A stretch of 64,000 nucleotides of DNA from Hyphomonas sp. (lineage in GTDB: Bacteria > Pseudomonadota > Alphaproteobacteria > Caulobacterales > Hyphomonadaceae), in the NCBI RefSeq assembly GCF_013823385.1, contig NZ_PNMA01000006.1:88397-152396 (forward strand), read 5' to 3'. The position numbers were made by a program, and so were the translations under genes. The notes beneath the pieces were generated by a model. The model was not told where the DNA came from. It searched no databases and was given only the letters and a program-made list of their open reading frames with translations. Shown one piece after another: positions 18,048 through 27,566 of this stretch; position 1 is the first letter of the stretch, and each line of letters starts with the position of its first letter.

Positions 18048-18051
18048 CGGC

Positions 18052-20328
18052 TCAGAACTCGTAGCTCAGCCGGACACCGACCGTCCGGGGACGGAGCCTG
18101 GCATAGCGCCCGTCAAGGAAGGCTTCCGGGTGGACATAGGTGATGGAACTGTCGTCCAGCAGGTTCTCGACATAGGCAACTGCTTTCCACTGGTCGCGCG
18201 ACGCCCCGGCCTGAAGGTTCACGACCGTGTAGGCATCCGTGTAGTCGAAGGTGGGTGCGACGAGGTTCGGATTACCCGGCACGTTCGGGAACATGCCCGG
18301 GAAGTCGCCGACATAGGCTGCGGTTGCCGCAGCGAACGCATCGGTTTCGCCGCCCATCTTCCAGTCATAGCGGACGGTGGCCGACCCCTGGAAGGTCGGG
18401 AAGGAAAGCGAGATGCCTTCTTCGGCGCCCGACATGGCGGCCTCTGTCGGCGTCACGTCGGTGACTTCGGAATCGTTCAGCGATCCGTTGAGGAAGAAGC
18501 TGAAATTCTTCGCCGGATAAGCCGCGATTTCAAACTCGAGACCCTTGCTGACCGCGCCGCCGATATTGGTGGCGAACTGGACCTGGTCCGACAAGCGGTT
18601 TGCCTGCACCTGAATGTCCTGCCAGTCGATATAGTAGGCCGCGACATTTGCCGACAGCTTGCCGTTCAGCCAGTAGCCTTTCGCGCCGATTTCATAATTC
18701 GTCAGCGAATCGGAGTCTGCACCATTTGGAATGACGAGGTCATTCGGGTTGACGATACTGACAGCGCCGGCGCGTGCGTTGGCCACCGGGGAGCGGAAGC
18801 CGGTCGAAATAGAAGCATAAGTCGTGACATTCTCGACCGGCTTGTAGGACGCGCTGAGCTTGTAGGAGAACTTGTCCCCTTCGACCTTCAGGCCTTCCAC
18901 CGCGGCGACAGGAAATACCGTGATCGGAGCATTTGTGACCCCGCCAAGGGCAAGCGCCAGATAGTTGCTGTTATAGCCGCCTTCATTGGTGAAGCTCTGC
19001 ACGGAAGTCGTGGTGTAGCGCGCGCCGCCGGTTACCCAGAACCTGTCCGAGAAGCGATAGGTCAACTCGCCGAAGCCCGCCGTTTCGAACTGGTCGAAAT
19101 AGCTGGTGAAGCGGAGGTAATATTCATCCGGCAGGCCGGTAAGACCGCGCGTATCGAGGAACTCCTGAGACGAGCGGTAGTCATAGGTGATGTCGCGGCG
19201 CTTGTTGAAATAGAAGCCGCCGATGATCCAGTCCCAGTTGCCACCATCTGCCGAAGCAAGGCGCACTTCCTGCACGAACGTCTCATCATAGCCGACGGCA
19301 TCCAGAGCGAAGGGGATCAGCTGGCCGAACGTGCCGGCGAGGTCGACGATAAACTTTCCGTCGATGTTCGAGTAGGTCGACGAGCTGGTGAAATTGGCGA
19401 AGCCGAGATCATAGTCGAGCGCGAAGTTGTAGGTGGTGAAGTCAGACTGGAAGAGGTCCGGCCGGTCCGTCAGACGGACAAACTTGCCGCGGTTCGGATT
19501 GGTCAGCCCGGAATCATCGGGCTGGCTGTTTTCATGGATAACCATCAGCTGCATATCGAGCGCGTCGGTCGGTTCCCAGCGCAGGATGGCGCGGCCGCCA
19601 TAGGAGGTCAGCGAGTTGGCGCCTTCGATGCCGGTGCCGATATTGTCCACCCAGCCTTCTTCGTCGCGGTAGAAGCCGACGACGCGCAGTCCCAGCTTGT
19701 CTTCAGCCAGCGGAATGTTGACCATGCCGTTATAGCGCTGGCGGAAAGCGTCGCCATCGACCAGGCCGTAATCAACCAGGGCGGAGGCTTCGAATTTGCG
19801 GGTGTTGGGCTTTTTCGTCAGGATACGGACAGCGCCGGACAGGGAGTTCGCGCCGAACAGCGTGCCCTGCGGGCCGCGCAGGATTTCCACACGCTCCACA
19901 TCATAGAGGGTCGGGTCAAGGATGGTCGAGTTGCCGTTCGATGAAATCGGCAGTTCATCGATATAGATGGCGGTCGCCGCCTGGAGATTGGCGCCATAAC
20001 CATTGGTGGCGATGCCGCGGGTCGTGAAATTGTTGAAGTTGGCGGTCGGCTGGTTGATCACGACGCCCGGCGTTTCGCGGGCAAGACCATCATAGCTGAC
20101 AATCCCCTTCTCGGTCAGCGCTTCCTGCTGGTAGGCCGTGACGCTGAGCGGCACATCCTGGAGGCTTTCCTCGCGCCGGGTGGCGGTGACCACTACCTTG
20201 TCGAGGCTGCGCTGAGCCTCCTGCTCTTCTGGCCGGGCCGGCGCCTGCCCGGTTTCCTGGGCGCTGGCGCCTCCGAGCATGGAAAGAACGGCCGCCGCGC
20301 TCGCGGAAGCGAGAATTCTGATCTTCAT
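18052..20328 (-). CDS. TonB-dependent receptor of the ester-utilisation operon
   Basis: This is a 758-residue receptor with a signal peptide ending GGASAQ. The TonB-box/plug region includes VVVTATRREESLQDVPLSVTA, the plug has VERVEILRGPQGTLFGANSLSGAVRILT, and the barrel ends VRLSYEF. It belongs to the large family that imports diverse organics as well as siderophores. It is the first gene after tetR in a unit with MFS, esterase, CoA ligase and serine hydrolase. The ligand is therefore more likely an ester substrate than iron. GGGAGG precedes the ATG at 20328, and a perfect palindrome lies 70 bp upstream. Confidence 0.9.
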   Translation of the reverse strand: MKIRILASASAAAVLSMLGGASAQETGQAPARPEEQEAQRSLDKVVVTATRREESLQDVPLSVTAYQQEALTEKGIVSYDGLARETPGVVINQPTANFNNFTTRGIATNGYGANLQAATAIYIDELPISSNGNSTILDPTLYDVERVEILRGPQGTLFGANSLSGAVRILTKKPNTRKFEASALVDYGLVDGDAFRQRYNGMVNIPLAEDKLGLRVVGFYRDEEGWVDNIGTGIEGANSLTSYGGRAILRWEPTDALDMQLMVIHENSQPDDSGLTNPNRGKFVRLTDRPDLFQSDFTTYNFALDYDLGFANFTSSSTYSNIDGKFIVDLAGTFGQLIPFALDAVGYDETFVQEVRLASADGGNWDWIIGGFYFNKRRDITYDYRSSQEFLDTRGLTGLPDEYYLRFTSYFDQFETAGFGELTYRFSDRFWVTGGARYTTTSVQSFTNEGGYNSNYLALALGGVTNAPITVFPVAAVEGLKVEGDKFSYKLSASYKPVENVTTYASISTGFRSPVANARAGAVSIVNPNDLVIPNGADSDSLTNYEIGAKGYWLNGKLSANVAAYYIDWQDIQVQANRLSDQVQFATNIGGAVSKGLEFEIAAYPAKNFSFFLNGSLNDSEVTDVTPTEAAMSGAEEGISLSFPTFQGSATVRYDWKMGGETDAFAAATAAYVGDFPGMFPNVPGNPNLVAPTFDYTDAYTVVNLQAGASRDQWKAVAYVENLLDDSSITYVHPEAFLDGRYARLRPRTVGVRLSYEF

Positions 20329-20398
20329 GATGATCCTCCCTGAGGCGCCTCGTTGATGGGCGCTTGGGAGTTTGGTGAGCCATTCCGGCCTCGCTGTC

Positions 20399-20426
20399 AA
20401 TATTCACTCACCCGTGAGTGAATATT
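20399..20426. promoter_or_regulatory. Perfect palindromic operator for the adjacent TetR regulator
   Basis: Arms of 13 bp, AATATTCACTCAC (20399-20411) and GTGAGTGAATATT (20414-20426), are separated by CC. The site sits between tetR and the receptor gene, where it can block transcription of the receptor operon. TetR-family operators of the form TTCACTCA-TGAGTGAA are common. Confidence 0.85.
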
Positions 20427-20477
20427 ATTTTCGAGCCATCGCCGATTCGCACGTCCGGCGGGCGCCCATCCACGCCC

Positions 20478-21170
20478 TCAGCTGCGCGAGGCGGCCGACT
20501 GTTTGCAGATATCGATGAAGCCGGCCGCCATGAACCGGGCCATGCGCTCCTTCACGGCCTCGAAATCATCCGACTTGCACAGCCCGCCCGACAAGCGGTC
20601 AATCCGGCCGGTGCGGGCCAGCGTGAGCATCAATCCGCCGGTGACGAAATGATAGCCCCAGAAAAGATCCACATCTTCGCATTCCGGCAGGGCCTGCTTC
20701 AGAATGCCCACCAGACGCAGAACCAGTTCGTCGAAATGCTCATCGAACATTTCGGCGCCGAGCGGCGTATTGGCCACCTGCGCGCCGAGGCTTGCAAAAT
20801 TCCGCCAGCCTTCCCCGCCCTGGATGTAGAGATCGAGGTCGGTATCGAGAAACGCCCGCAGCGCGCCCTCCACGGTCGGCTTTCCGCCGCACGATGCCTC
20901 GTATTCCTCGAGCGCCTTCATGCGCAGCGACCGTGTCACTTCCGCGCGCCGTTTGAAAACCTCGTCGAACAGCTCCCGCTTGTCGGTGAAGTAGTAGTTC
21001 AGCAGGCTGTGGTGAACGCCGACCCGTTTGGCGACATCCCGAAGCGTGACACCGTGCAGGCCGTTAATGGAAAACAGATACTCGGCAGCGTCGAGAATCT
21101 GTTCGGTCATCTCCGCTCTCTGCTCGGCCTTCTTCGACCGTCTGGGTGGCTTTTTCGTTTCGGATGTCAT
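20478..21170 (-). CDS. TetR-family transcriptional regulator
   Basis: The product has 230 residues. The N-terminal HTH (about 18-65) reads ILDAAEYLFSINGLHGVTLRDVAKRVGVHHSLLNYYFTDKRELFDEV across its helices. The C-terminal effector domain contains FFWGYHFVTGGLMLTLARTGRIDRLSGG, similar to TetR proteins that sense acyl-CoA or aromatic-type ligands. It is transcribed in the same direction as the receptor operon, with the 28-bp palindrome between them. It is probably the repressor of that operon, with the operon's substrate or CoA thioester as inducer (inferred). Confidence 0.92.
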   Translation of the reverse strand: MTSETKKPPRRSKKAEQRAEMTEQILDAAEYLFSINGLHGVTLRDVAKRVGVHHSLLNYYFTDKRELFDEVFKRRAEVTRSLRMKALEEYEASCGGKPTVEGALRAFLDTDLDLYIQGGEGWRNFASLGAQVANTPLGAEMFDEHFDELVLRLVGILKQALPECEDVDLFWGYHFVTGGLMLTLARTGRIDRLSGGLCKSDDFEAVKERMARFMAAGFIDICKQSAASRS

Positions 21171-21663
21171 GCCTTCTCCGGCGTCGGTTCAACAGGGACA
21201 GGGGCCGCCCGGCTGTCTCGTCCGACAGGGCTGCACCTGCACGCATCAGGTTTCTCGATCTGATTACCCACGTATCCTTAAGGAAAATCAACCGGGTCTA
21301 TGTTGTAGCGGGTTTGCGAAAACACACCTCCCAAGCCCAAGATTTGCCGGGCCGCACGGTCAGGCTCAAAGGAGGCGTATCTCTCCTGGCTCATAGCTTG
21401 CGGGAGGTTTGCCCCTTCTTTCAGTGCGCCTGAGGGGGTCGCGAGCAGGCCGGCAGCAGGGCAAACGAATAAAACAGAGCCGTGAATCCGTCATGTACTG
21501 GCGTTAAGGAGAGGATTTTACGCCCCCACTCCTGACTTTCCCGGCAAGGCCTTATGAACTCTTCGCTTCTGGAAGCATGTGGAAAGCGCTCGAGCCCCTC
21601 TTGTCAGGGCCAGAGCGCGGCAGGTTCTGCTCGCGCCAGGCGGAACGCCCGGTCGATGATGGC
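21171..21663. other. Intergenic region before the STN-type receptor
   Basis: About 490 bp between the divergent tetR and receptor genes. I see no gene, no strong hairpin with a T-tract and no convincing promoter. The receptor promoter, possibly read by the ECF sigma factor encoded at 29035, should be near 21450-21600. An in-frame ATG at 21577 would extend the receptor but adds no signal-like sequence. Confidence 0.45.
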
Positions 21664-24552
21664 ATGAGATATGTCAGTTCCCTCCTGCTGGGCGCCGCCG
21701 CGCTCTGGACGCCAGCCGCAATGGCAGAGCCGCCCGCAGCAGGCCATCAGAGACAGGCGCTGGCCACAGTCGACATCCCTCAGCAGCCGCTCTCCTCGGC
21801 GCTCAGCGCTTTCGGCGCCCAAACCGGCGAAGTGCTCGTCATCCTGACACCGCCGGGAATGCTTGCTGGAAAAAGGGCGCCTGCGCTGAGCGCAACGGCG
21901 CCCGTGGACGATCTGCTGCGCGCGCTCCTGCTCGATACGGGCGTTCACTTTGAACGCGACCCGGCCAACGCCATTGTCATCAGCGAGGCTCCGGCAGCGC
22001 CCGCGCCTGCCCCCAATGGCGAACCCTTTGGCTTTGAAGCCCCCCGCTATCTCGCCCCGGTCGTCGTCTCCGGCAGCTATTTTGCCAGCCTCACCTCCGC
22101 CATTCTGCGGGAGCGCGCTGCCGGCAGCCTGATGGAAGCGATAGACGCCACCGATATTGGAAGTTTTCCGGCGCAGAACGCGGCCGAAGCCTTGCTGCGG
22201 GTGCCCGGCGTCAGCGTCTCCCGGGATCGCGGCGAAGCCCTGTTTGTCGGCGTCCGGGGCCTGCCCGCCAGTTTCCAGAGTGTCGCCCTCAACGGTGTGC
22301 CGCTGGCGGTTAACGAGAATGTACGCGACAGCAATCAGGATGGCCGGCAATTCCGGTTCGATATCCTGCCCACAGAGATCATTGCCGGAATTGACGTCAT
22401 CAAGGCGCCCACCGCCGCCATGGATGAAGGCGCCATCGGCGCGGCGATCAATGTCCGCACGTTCCGGCCGCTGGACCTGCCAGAGGCCACCCGCGTGTTC
22501 ACGGCGTCCGCGAGCCATACAGACCTGCCAGGCAGCACGGAGCCCAGGCTGTCAGGGATCGGCAGCTGGCAACATGCAAGCGGCAAGGCGGGCCTCATCG
22601 GCGCCCTCACCTACAGTGAGCGGAGCGTTCGCCAGGACCGGATTACTTTCGGAACCTGGGAGGAGATCGACCTGCCGGGCGAGACGGGCAAGGTTCTCGC
22701 GCCGACCTCCTTCCGCCCAACGCTGGAGCGGGAAGACCGCGAGCGCCTCGGGCTGAACACAGTTGTTCAGATTGAACCCCGCGCCGGGCTGAGCTTCGAT
22801 GCCGAAGCCTTTTATGTGCGGCTCGACGGGCGCTACCGGGAGCTGACCTACTCTGCCGACCTCGATCCGGCGACGGTTGAGCCCGATAGTCTCCTCTTCC
22901 GGTCCGGCGTGGTGGTAGGGTTGACCGGGCGGGCCGCCAGCCAGATCGGCTATGAAGAGTCCTGGCTCACCCATGACAACCTGTTTCTGACGAGCGGGGT
23001 GCGCGTCGAAAACGGCAACCAGGAAATCAGTGCCCGGATCGCCTATGCCGAAGCGGGCAGCCAGACCAGGGCGCCCATTACTCGCACGCGCATTAACAGT
23101 CCGGATGTGGGCCGGGTGAGTTTTGAAGTCCCGGCGCTGTTTGAAGGCGTACCGGATATCCGCTTCCTCGACGGAGATCTGGAAGACCCCGGCCTGCTTG
23201 CCTTCCGCCGCATCGAATATCGGAACCAGGAAAGTCTGGATACCGACCAGTCCGCCCAGATTGACCTGCACAGCACCGTGGACCGCGGTGTCTGGAGCGA
23301 TCTGCGGGCTGGCCTGAAATACCGCCTCCGGGAACGCGATTACCGCCGGCGGGACCGGCTGTTTACCCAGAACAGCGGGTCATTTTTCCCTGCATCCTTC
23401 TACCTCCCCTTTCCGGCCGGCAATTTCCTTGGCGGGGAAGCCGGTGAACTGCCCCGCCGCTGGCTGCTGCCAGACGCTTCGGCCTTTGCCGATGCGGCCA
23501 ACTTCATCCCCAACTTCGAGGCGCCTTCCGGCGCCGACCTGCGCAACTCCTACAGCATCTCTGAGCAGATCTGGGCCGCCTATCTCATGGGGGAGTTTTC
23601 TGCCGATCCCGGCTTTGCCCGCATAAGCGGTAATGCCGGCATCCGTTTCAGCCACACCCATCAGGTATCGGAAGGTCACGCCTTGTCCGGCCAGACCCCA
23701 ATCGCCGTGTCAGCCGAAGCCGATTATTCAGATGTCCTTCCGGCCGCCAATCTCCTCGTCAGCTTTGACCGGGGCCTTGATCTGCGGGCCTCAGCAGCGC
23801 GCGTGATCACGCGCCCATCCCTTGCCGACCTCGCCCCGCGTCTGACCCTCAATTCTTCAGGCCAGATCTTCGAGGCAGTCGGCGGCAACCCCGCGCTCAA
23901 ACGCTATGAGGCCTGGCAGGGAGACCTGACCGCAACCTATTTCCCTTCAGAGAACAGCCGGCTGCACGCCGGGGTGTTCTTCAAAAAATTCGATACATTT
24001 GTATTTAATCAGACAACTGATATAGAGATCGATGGGCGTATCTATGCGCTGACGGCACCGGCGAATGGCGGAGACGCGCTGATCTACGGAACGGAACTTG
24101 CCCTGTCCCACCGGTTTGCGGATTTGCCCGCGCCTTGGAATGGTCTTGGCCTTGAGGCAAACTATACAAGGGCCCGCAGCAAGGCCACCTATGCGCCAGG
24201 CCTGTCAGACAGTCTTGAGAATGTGGCGGGCGAAAGTTTCTCGATCAGTGGCATCTACGAACAGGGGCCGCTTCAGGCCCGGCTGGTGTTCAACGCCCTC
24301 GGCGAAATTCCACAAGCGGTGGGAACAAATGATCCACTGGCCGCAAACACCGAAGGCTTCCGCACCCTTGACGGCATCCTCGGCTGGCGCGTGACCGGCA
24401 AGGTCGAGGTGTCGCTTGAGGCCCAGAACCTGACAGATGAAGCCCAGTATTTCAGTTCCAGGGGCGACCTGTTCAGCGGCTACACCCGCTATGGGCGCAC
24501 CTTCGCCCTGACGGTCCGCTACAGAACAGATGCCGGACAAAGTCCTCATTAA
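21664..24552 (+). CDS. Signal-transducing TonB-dependent receptor (STN + Xanthomonas/Caulobacter type)
   Basis: The product has 962 residues. After a signal peptide (MRYVSSLLLGAAALWTPAAMA), residues about 35-105 form an STN domain. IPQQPLSSALSAFGAQTG and APVDDLLRALLLDTGVHF are its hallmarks. Such domains contact FecR in surface signalling. The plug has SFPAQNAAEALLRVPGVSVSRDRGE and VRGLPASFQSVALNG, typical of the Caulobacter-type TBDR subfamily used for sugars and other organics. The start at 21664 is chosen for the signal peptide; 21577 is an alternative. A close paralogue without STN follows at 24699, then the sigma/FecR pair. Confidence 0.9.
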   Translation: MRYVSSLLLGAAALWTPAAMAEPPAAGHQRQALATVDIPQQPLSSALSAFGAQTGEVLVILTPPGMLAGKRAPALSATAPVDDLLRALLLDTGVHFERDPANAIVISEAPAAPAPAPNGEPFGFEAPRYLAPVVVSGSYFASLTSAILRERAAGSLMEAIDATDIGSFPAQNAAEALLRVPGVSVSRDRGEALFVGVRGLPASFQSVALNGVPLAVNENVRDSNQDGRQFRFDILPTEIIAGIDVIKAPTAAMDEGAIGAAINVRTFRPLDLPEATRVFTASASHTDLPGSTEPRLSGIGSWQHASGKAGLIGALTYSERSVRQDRITFGTWEEIDLPGETGKVLAPTSFRPTLEREDRERLGLNTVVQIEPRAGLSFDAEAFYVRLDGRYRELTYSADLDPATVEPDSLLFRSGVVVGLTGRAASQIGYEESWLTHDNLFLTSGVRVENGNQEISARIAYAEAGSQTRAPITRTRINSPDVGRVSFEVPALFEGVPDIRFLDGDLEDPGLLAFRRIEYRNQESLDTDQSAQIDLHSTVDRGVWSDLRAGLKYRLRERDYRRRDRLFTQNSGSFFPASFYLPFPAGNFLGGEAGELPRRWLLPDASAFADAANFIPNFEAPSGADLRNSYSISEQIWAAYLMGEFSADPGFARISGNAGIRFSHTHQVSEGHALSGQTPIAVSAEADYSDVLPAANLLVSFDRGLDLRASAARVITRPSLADLAPRLTLNSSGQIFEAVGGNPALKRYEAWQGDLTATYFPSENSRLHAGVFFKKFDTFVFNQTTDIEIDGRIYALTAPANGGDALIYGTELALSHRFADLPAPWNGLGLEANYTRARSKATYAPGLSDSLENVAGESFSISGIYEQGPLQARLVFNALGEIPQAVGTNDPLAANTEGFRTLDGILGWRVTGKVEVSLEAQNLTDEAQYFSSRGDLFSGYTRYGRTFALTVRYRTDAGQSPH

Positions 24553-24698
24553 ACTTCTGAAATCTGCACCCTCGATGAACCTTTCATGAAGAATGCGCGC
24601 CGCGCGCAAAACTGCCCCGGCCCGCCCGTCTCCCCTCTGAACTTGCGGCGAACAATGCCGCGGGAAACCGGCCCGCGCCGGACAACAGGAGATGGACA

Positions 24699-27467
24699 AT
24701 GTCGTTTGGAAAGTTCAACTGGTCGGGCTCTGCGCTGATCGCCAGCGTCTCAGGCGTGGCGCTGATCATCTCGGGGGCAGCGCATGCTCAGACAGCTGAG
24801 GATGAGCGCGTTCTTGAGGCGGTCATCGTTCAGGGCAGCCTCTCTGATGGCCTCAACCGCGCTCTGGACGTCAAACGCAACGCTGACTCCATTGCCGATG
24901 CCGTGGTCGCCGCCGATATCGGCAAACTGCCCGCTGTCAACGTCGCAGAGGCCCTGCAACGGGTTCCGGGCGTCACGATCGTGCGCGAAGCCGGCGAAGG
25001 CCAGTTCATCAGCGTCCGCGGTCTCGGACCCAACTTCCAGTCGGTTACCCTCAACGGCATGCCGATGGCCTATAACGAAAACATCCGCAATTCCGGCCAG
25101 TCCGGGCGCCAGTTCCGTCTGCAGGTGTTGCCGTCTGATCTGATCGACGGAATTGTGGTCACCAAGACGCCGACGGCCGATCTGGTTGAAGGCGGCATCG
25201 GGTCTTCGGTGGATATCCGCCTGCTCAATCCTCTGGAGCGCGACACATTCCTGAGCGTGAGTGGTTACGCTGGCTATGAAGAACGCACCGACAAGGTAAA
25301 GCCCAACGGCTCGATCGCCGCCGGCTGGAAGAATCCCGCCAACACGTTCGGCGTCATGGGCGGCCTGTCCTATTCGGCGCGCGATGTGCAGTTTGACCGT
25401 CTCCGGACGGGCTGGACGGACGCGACCATTGAGGGCCTCGGAACGGTCCGTATTCCCGGCGACGTCCAGCCCTATCTGGAACTCGAAAACCGCGAGCGGA
25501 TCAGTGCCGTTGGCGGCATGCAGTGGCGCCCGACGGATGACCTCGAACTGGGCATCGACGGCTTCTACTCCCTGTTCAACAACGAGACGACTGAACGCCG
25601 GCTGACCTACTATATCCCCAGCCAGATTTCGCGGCTCGACCTGTCATCGGCTGTGGTGGAAGATGGCCGGCTGGTCGCTGGCACCATCAACGGCGCCCGC
25701 ATCCGGAACTATGCCGAGTATCTCGATCAGGCGCATGAAAACACCCAGATCAACGCAAAGGCCTCCTATGACATCGCAGGCTGGACGCTCCAGCCGCGTT
25801 TCAGCTATGCCAGCGCAAAGAGCGATCTGGAAACGCCGATTCTCCGCGTCCAGTATCGCACGGCAAACGGGGCCGGCGGCAACCTCACCTTCGATTTCCG
25901 CGGGGATCCGGTTGGCGACGCGAAAATCCGTGCACTGTATACGGATCTGGACCTCACCGACCCCTCTGCAATGATCTTCGAGAGCCTCGCGGTTCGCCCG
26001 ATCAATTCCGAGGATGAAGACAAGACCTTCACCTTTGACGCCACCCGCGATCTTGATTTCAGCCTTGCCGGGGTCAACGTCACCCGCTTCAAGGCGGGCG
26101 TTCAGGCTTCCGAGCGCTTCCGTGACTACCAACGCCGCGACCGCTCCAACACGGTTCTGCGTGACGGCGTAACGCGCACCGGGGCATTCCTCGGCGCGCC
26201 CGTTCCATCGAACGCCTTCGACCAGTCGATCGGTACGTTCCAGCCCTGGACGAATGTCGACTGGGATCTCTTCCGTTCGTCCTATGTGATCGCGGGCGAG
26301 TTTGACGGCGTAAACCCCAGCGCCAGCGCGCTGGCGGCCACCAGCGCTGACCTGCAGAACTCCTATTTCATCGAAGAGGATATCAAGGCCGCCTATGCGC
26401 GCTTTGACTTCACCTCCCAGGTGCAGGGCACACCGCTGCGCGGCAATTTCGGGGTGCGCTATGTGACGACCGACACGATGGTTGAAGGAACGATCGTTGC
26501 GCCGGTTGTGAATTCCCAGGGCAATGTGGTTACCCAGGTCACGCCGAGCCGTACGAGCGGCAGCTATGAGGAAATCCTGCCCAGCCTGAACCTCACCTTC
26601 GATCTTTCCGACAACTTCCTGTTCCGCCTCGGCGCGGCCAAGACGATGACACGCCCTTCGCTGTCGGAACTACGCAACTCCATCAACACCAACAGCGTCA
26701 CCGTCACCAACATCTTCCGTCTCGGCGCCGCCGCGCTGGAAGATCCCACCCTCAACCTCAACGCCAGCGCCGGCAATCCGGAGCTGAGCCCCTACACCTC
26801 CTGGAATCTTGACGCCTCGCTGGAGTGGTACTTCGACAATTTCGGTGCGTTCACCGTCGCAGCCTTCCACAAAGACATTTCCGACTATATCGCCAACGAC
26901 TTCCAGACCCGGACGCTCGCCTTCGCCGTGAATGATGGCAGCACGCTTCCGGTGGACATCCTGGTGGCCACGCCGGTCAACATTGGCGACGCGACGATCT
27001 CCGGCCTTGAATTTGCCTTCACCAACAAGCTTGAAATGGGGCTCGGCATCTCCGCCAGCGCCACCTTTGCGACCTCCAAACTGGAGCTCGACAAGCGCGG
27101 CGTCGGCATTCAGTCCGCCAGCATCCAGGGCGTGTCGGATACCAGCTTCTCGGTGACCCCGTTCTTCGAACGCGGCCCGTTCGAGGCCAATCTGAGCTAT
27201 ACCTACCGCAGCGACTACCTCACCGATTCCGGCGCCGTCGTCACGTCTCAGCCGACCCCGGCAGACGTTGTTGCCAACTATCAGAAAGGCTATGGAATCC
27301 TCGACTTCGGAACAAGCTATCAGTTTACGGATAAACTTGAAGTCTTCCTTCAAGCGGTCAACCTGCTCGACAGCCGCCAGACCTCCTTTGCAGGTTCGGA
27401 AGCTGAGCTGACCGAGATCCATACATTCGGACGCAGTCTGAACATTGGTGCCCGTTATCGCTTCTAG
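24699..27467 (+). CDS. TonB-dependent receptor, Xanthomonas/Caulobacter type, no STN domain
   Basis: This 922-residue receptor has a signal peptide ending SGAAHAQ, directly followed by the plug (no STN). Plug motifs LPAVNVAEALQRVPGVTIVREAGEG, VRGLGPNFQSVTLNG and SGRQFRLQVLPSDLIDGI parallel those of the upstream receptor, so the two are paralogues. The barrel ends IGARYRF. An ACAGGAG ribosome site precedes the ATG. It probably transports the same or a related ligand without signalling. A Rho-independent terminator follows at 27528-27548. Confidence 0.92.
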   Translation: MSFGKFNWSGSALIASVSGVALIISGAAHAQTAEDERVLEAVIVQGSLSDGLNRALDVKRNADSIADAVVAADIGKLPAVNVAEALQRVPGVTIVREAGEGQFISVRGLGPNFQSVTLNGMPMAYNENIRNSGQSGRQFRLQVLPSDLIDGIVVTKTPTADLVEGGIGSSVDIRLLNPLERDTFLSVSGYAGYEERTDKVKPNGSIAAGWKNPANTFGVMGGLSYSARDVQFDRLRTGWTDATIEGLGTVRIPGDVQPYLELENRERISAVGGMQWRPTDDLELGIDGFYSLFNNETTERRLTYYIPSQISRLDLSSAVVEDGRLVAGTINGARIRNYAEYLDQAHENTQINAKASYDIAGWTLQPRFSYASAKSDLETPILRVQYRTANGAGGNLTFDFRGDPVGDAKIRALYTDLDLTDPSAMIFESLAVRPINSEDEDKTFTFDATRDLDFSLAGVNVTRFKAGVQASERFRDYQRRDRSNTVLRDGVTRTGAFLGAPVPSNAFDQSIGTFQPWTNVDWDLFRSSYVIAGEFDGVNPSASALAATSADLQNSYFIEEDIKAAYARFDFTSQVQGTPLRGNFGVRYVTTDTMVEGTIVAPVVNSQGNVVTQVTPSRTSGSYEEILPSLNLTFDLSDNFLFRLGAAKTMTRPSLSELRNSINTNSVTVTNIFRLGAAALEDPTLNLNASAGNPELSPYTSWNLDASLEWYFDNFGAFTVAAFHKDISDYIANDFQTRTLAFAVNDGSTLPVDILVATPVNIGDATISGLEFAFTNKLEMGLGISASATFATSKLELDKRGVGIQSASIQGVSDTSFSVTPFFERGPFEANLSYTYRSDYLTDSGAVVTSQPTPADVVANYQKGYGILDFGTSYQFTDKLEVFLQAVNLLDSRQTSFAGSEAELTEIHTFGRSLNIGARYRF

Positions 27468-27527
27468 GAACTGTACTGCAAAATGCGGCGGCAGAAGGCC
27501 GCCGCAGACCAGCCGCAAGGCATGGCC

Positions 27528-27548
27528 GGGGGCGCAAGGCCCCCTTTT
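27528..27548 (+). terminator. Terminator/attenuator between receptor and PHP-lipoprotein gene
   Basis: Stem GGGGGC (27528-27533) pairs with GCCCCC (27539-27544) over a GCAAG loop and runs into TTTT. A second GC hairpin (GCGGCGGC/GCCGCCGC, 27485-27505) lies just before it. Sited 19 bp before the next start, it should lower expression of the downstream genes relative to the receptors. Confidence 0.75.
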
Positions 27549-27566
27549 GCGCATCTGGAGAATATC

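Noticed and set aside
18130..19944. 604-codon plus-strand open frame opposite a TonB receptor
   Set aside because: Repetitive Arg/Ala/Gly-rich shadow; the receptor frame has plug and C-terminal signatures.
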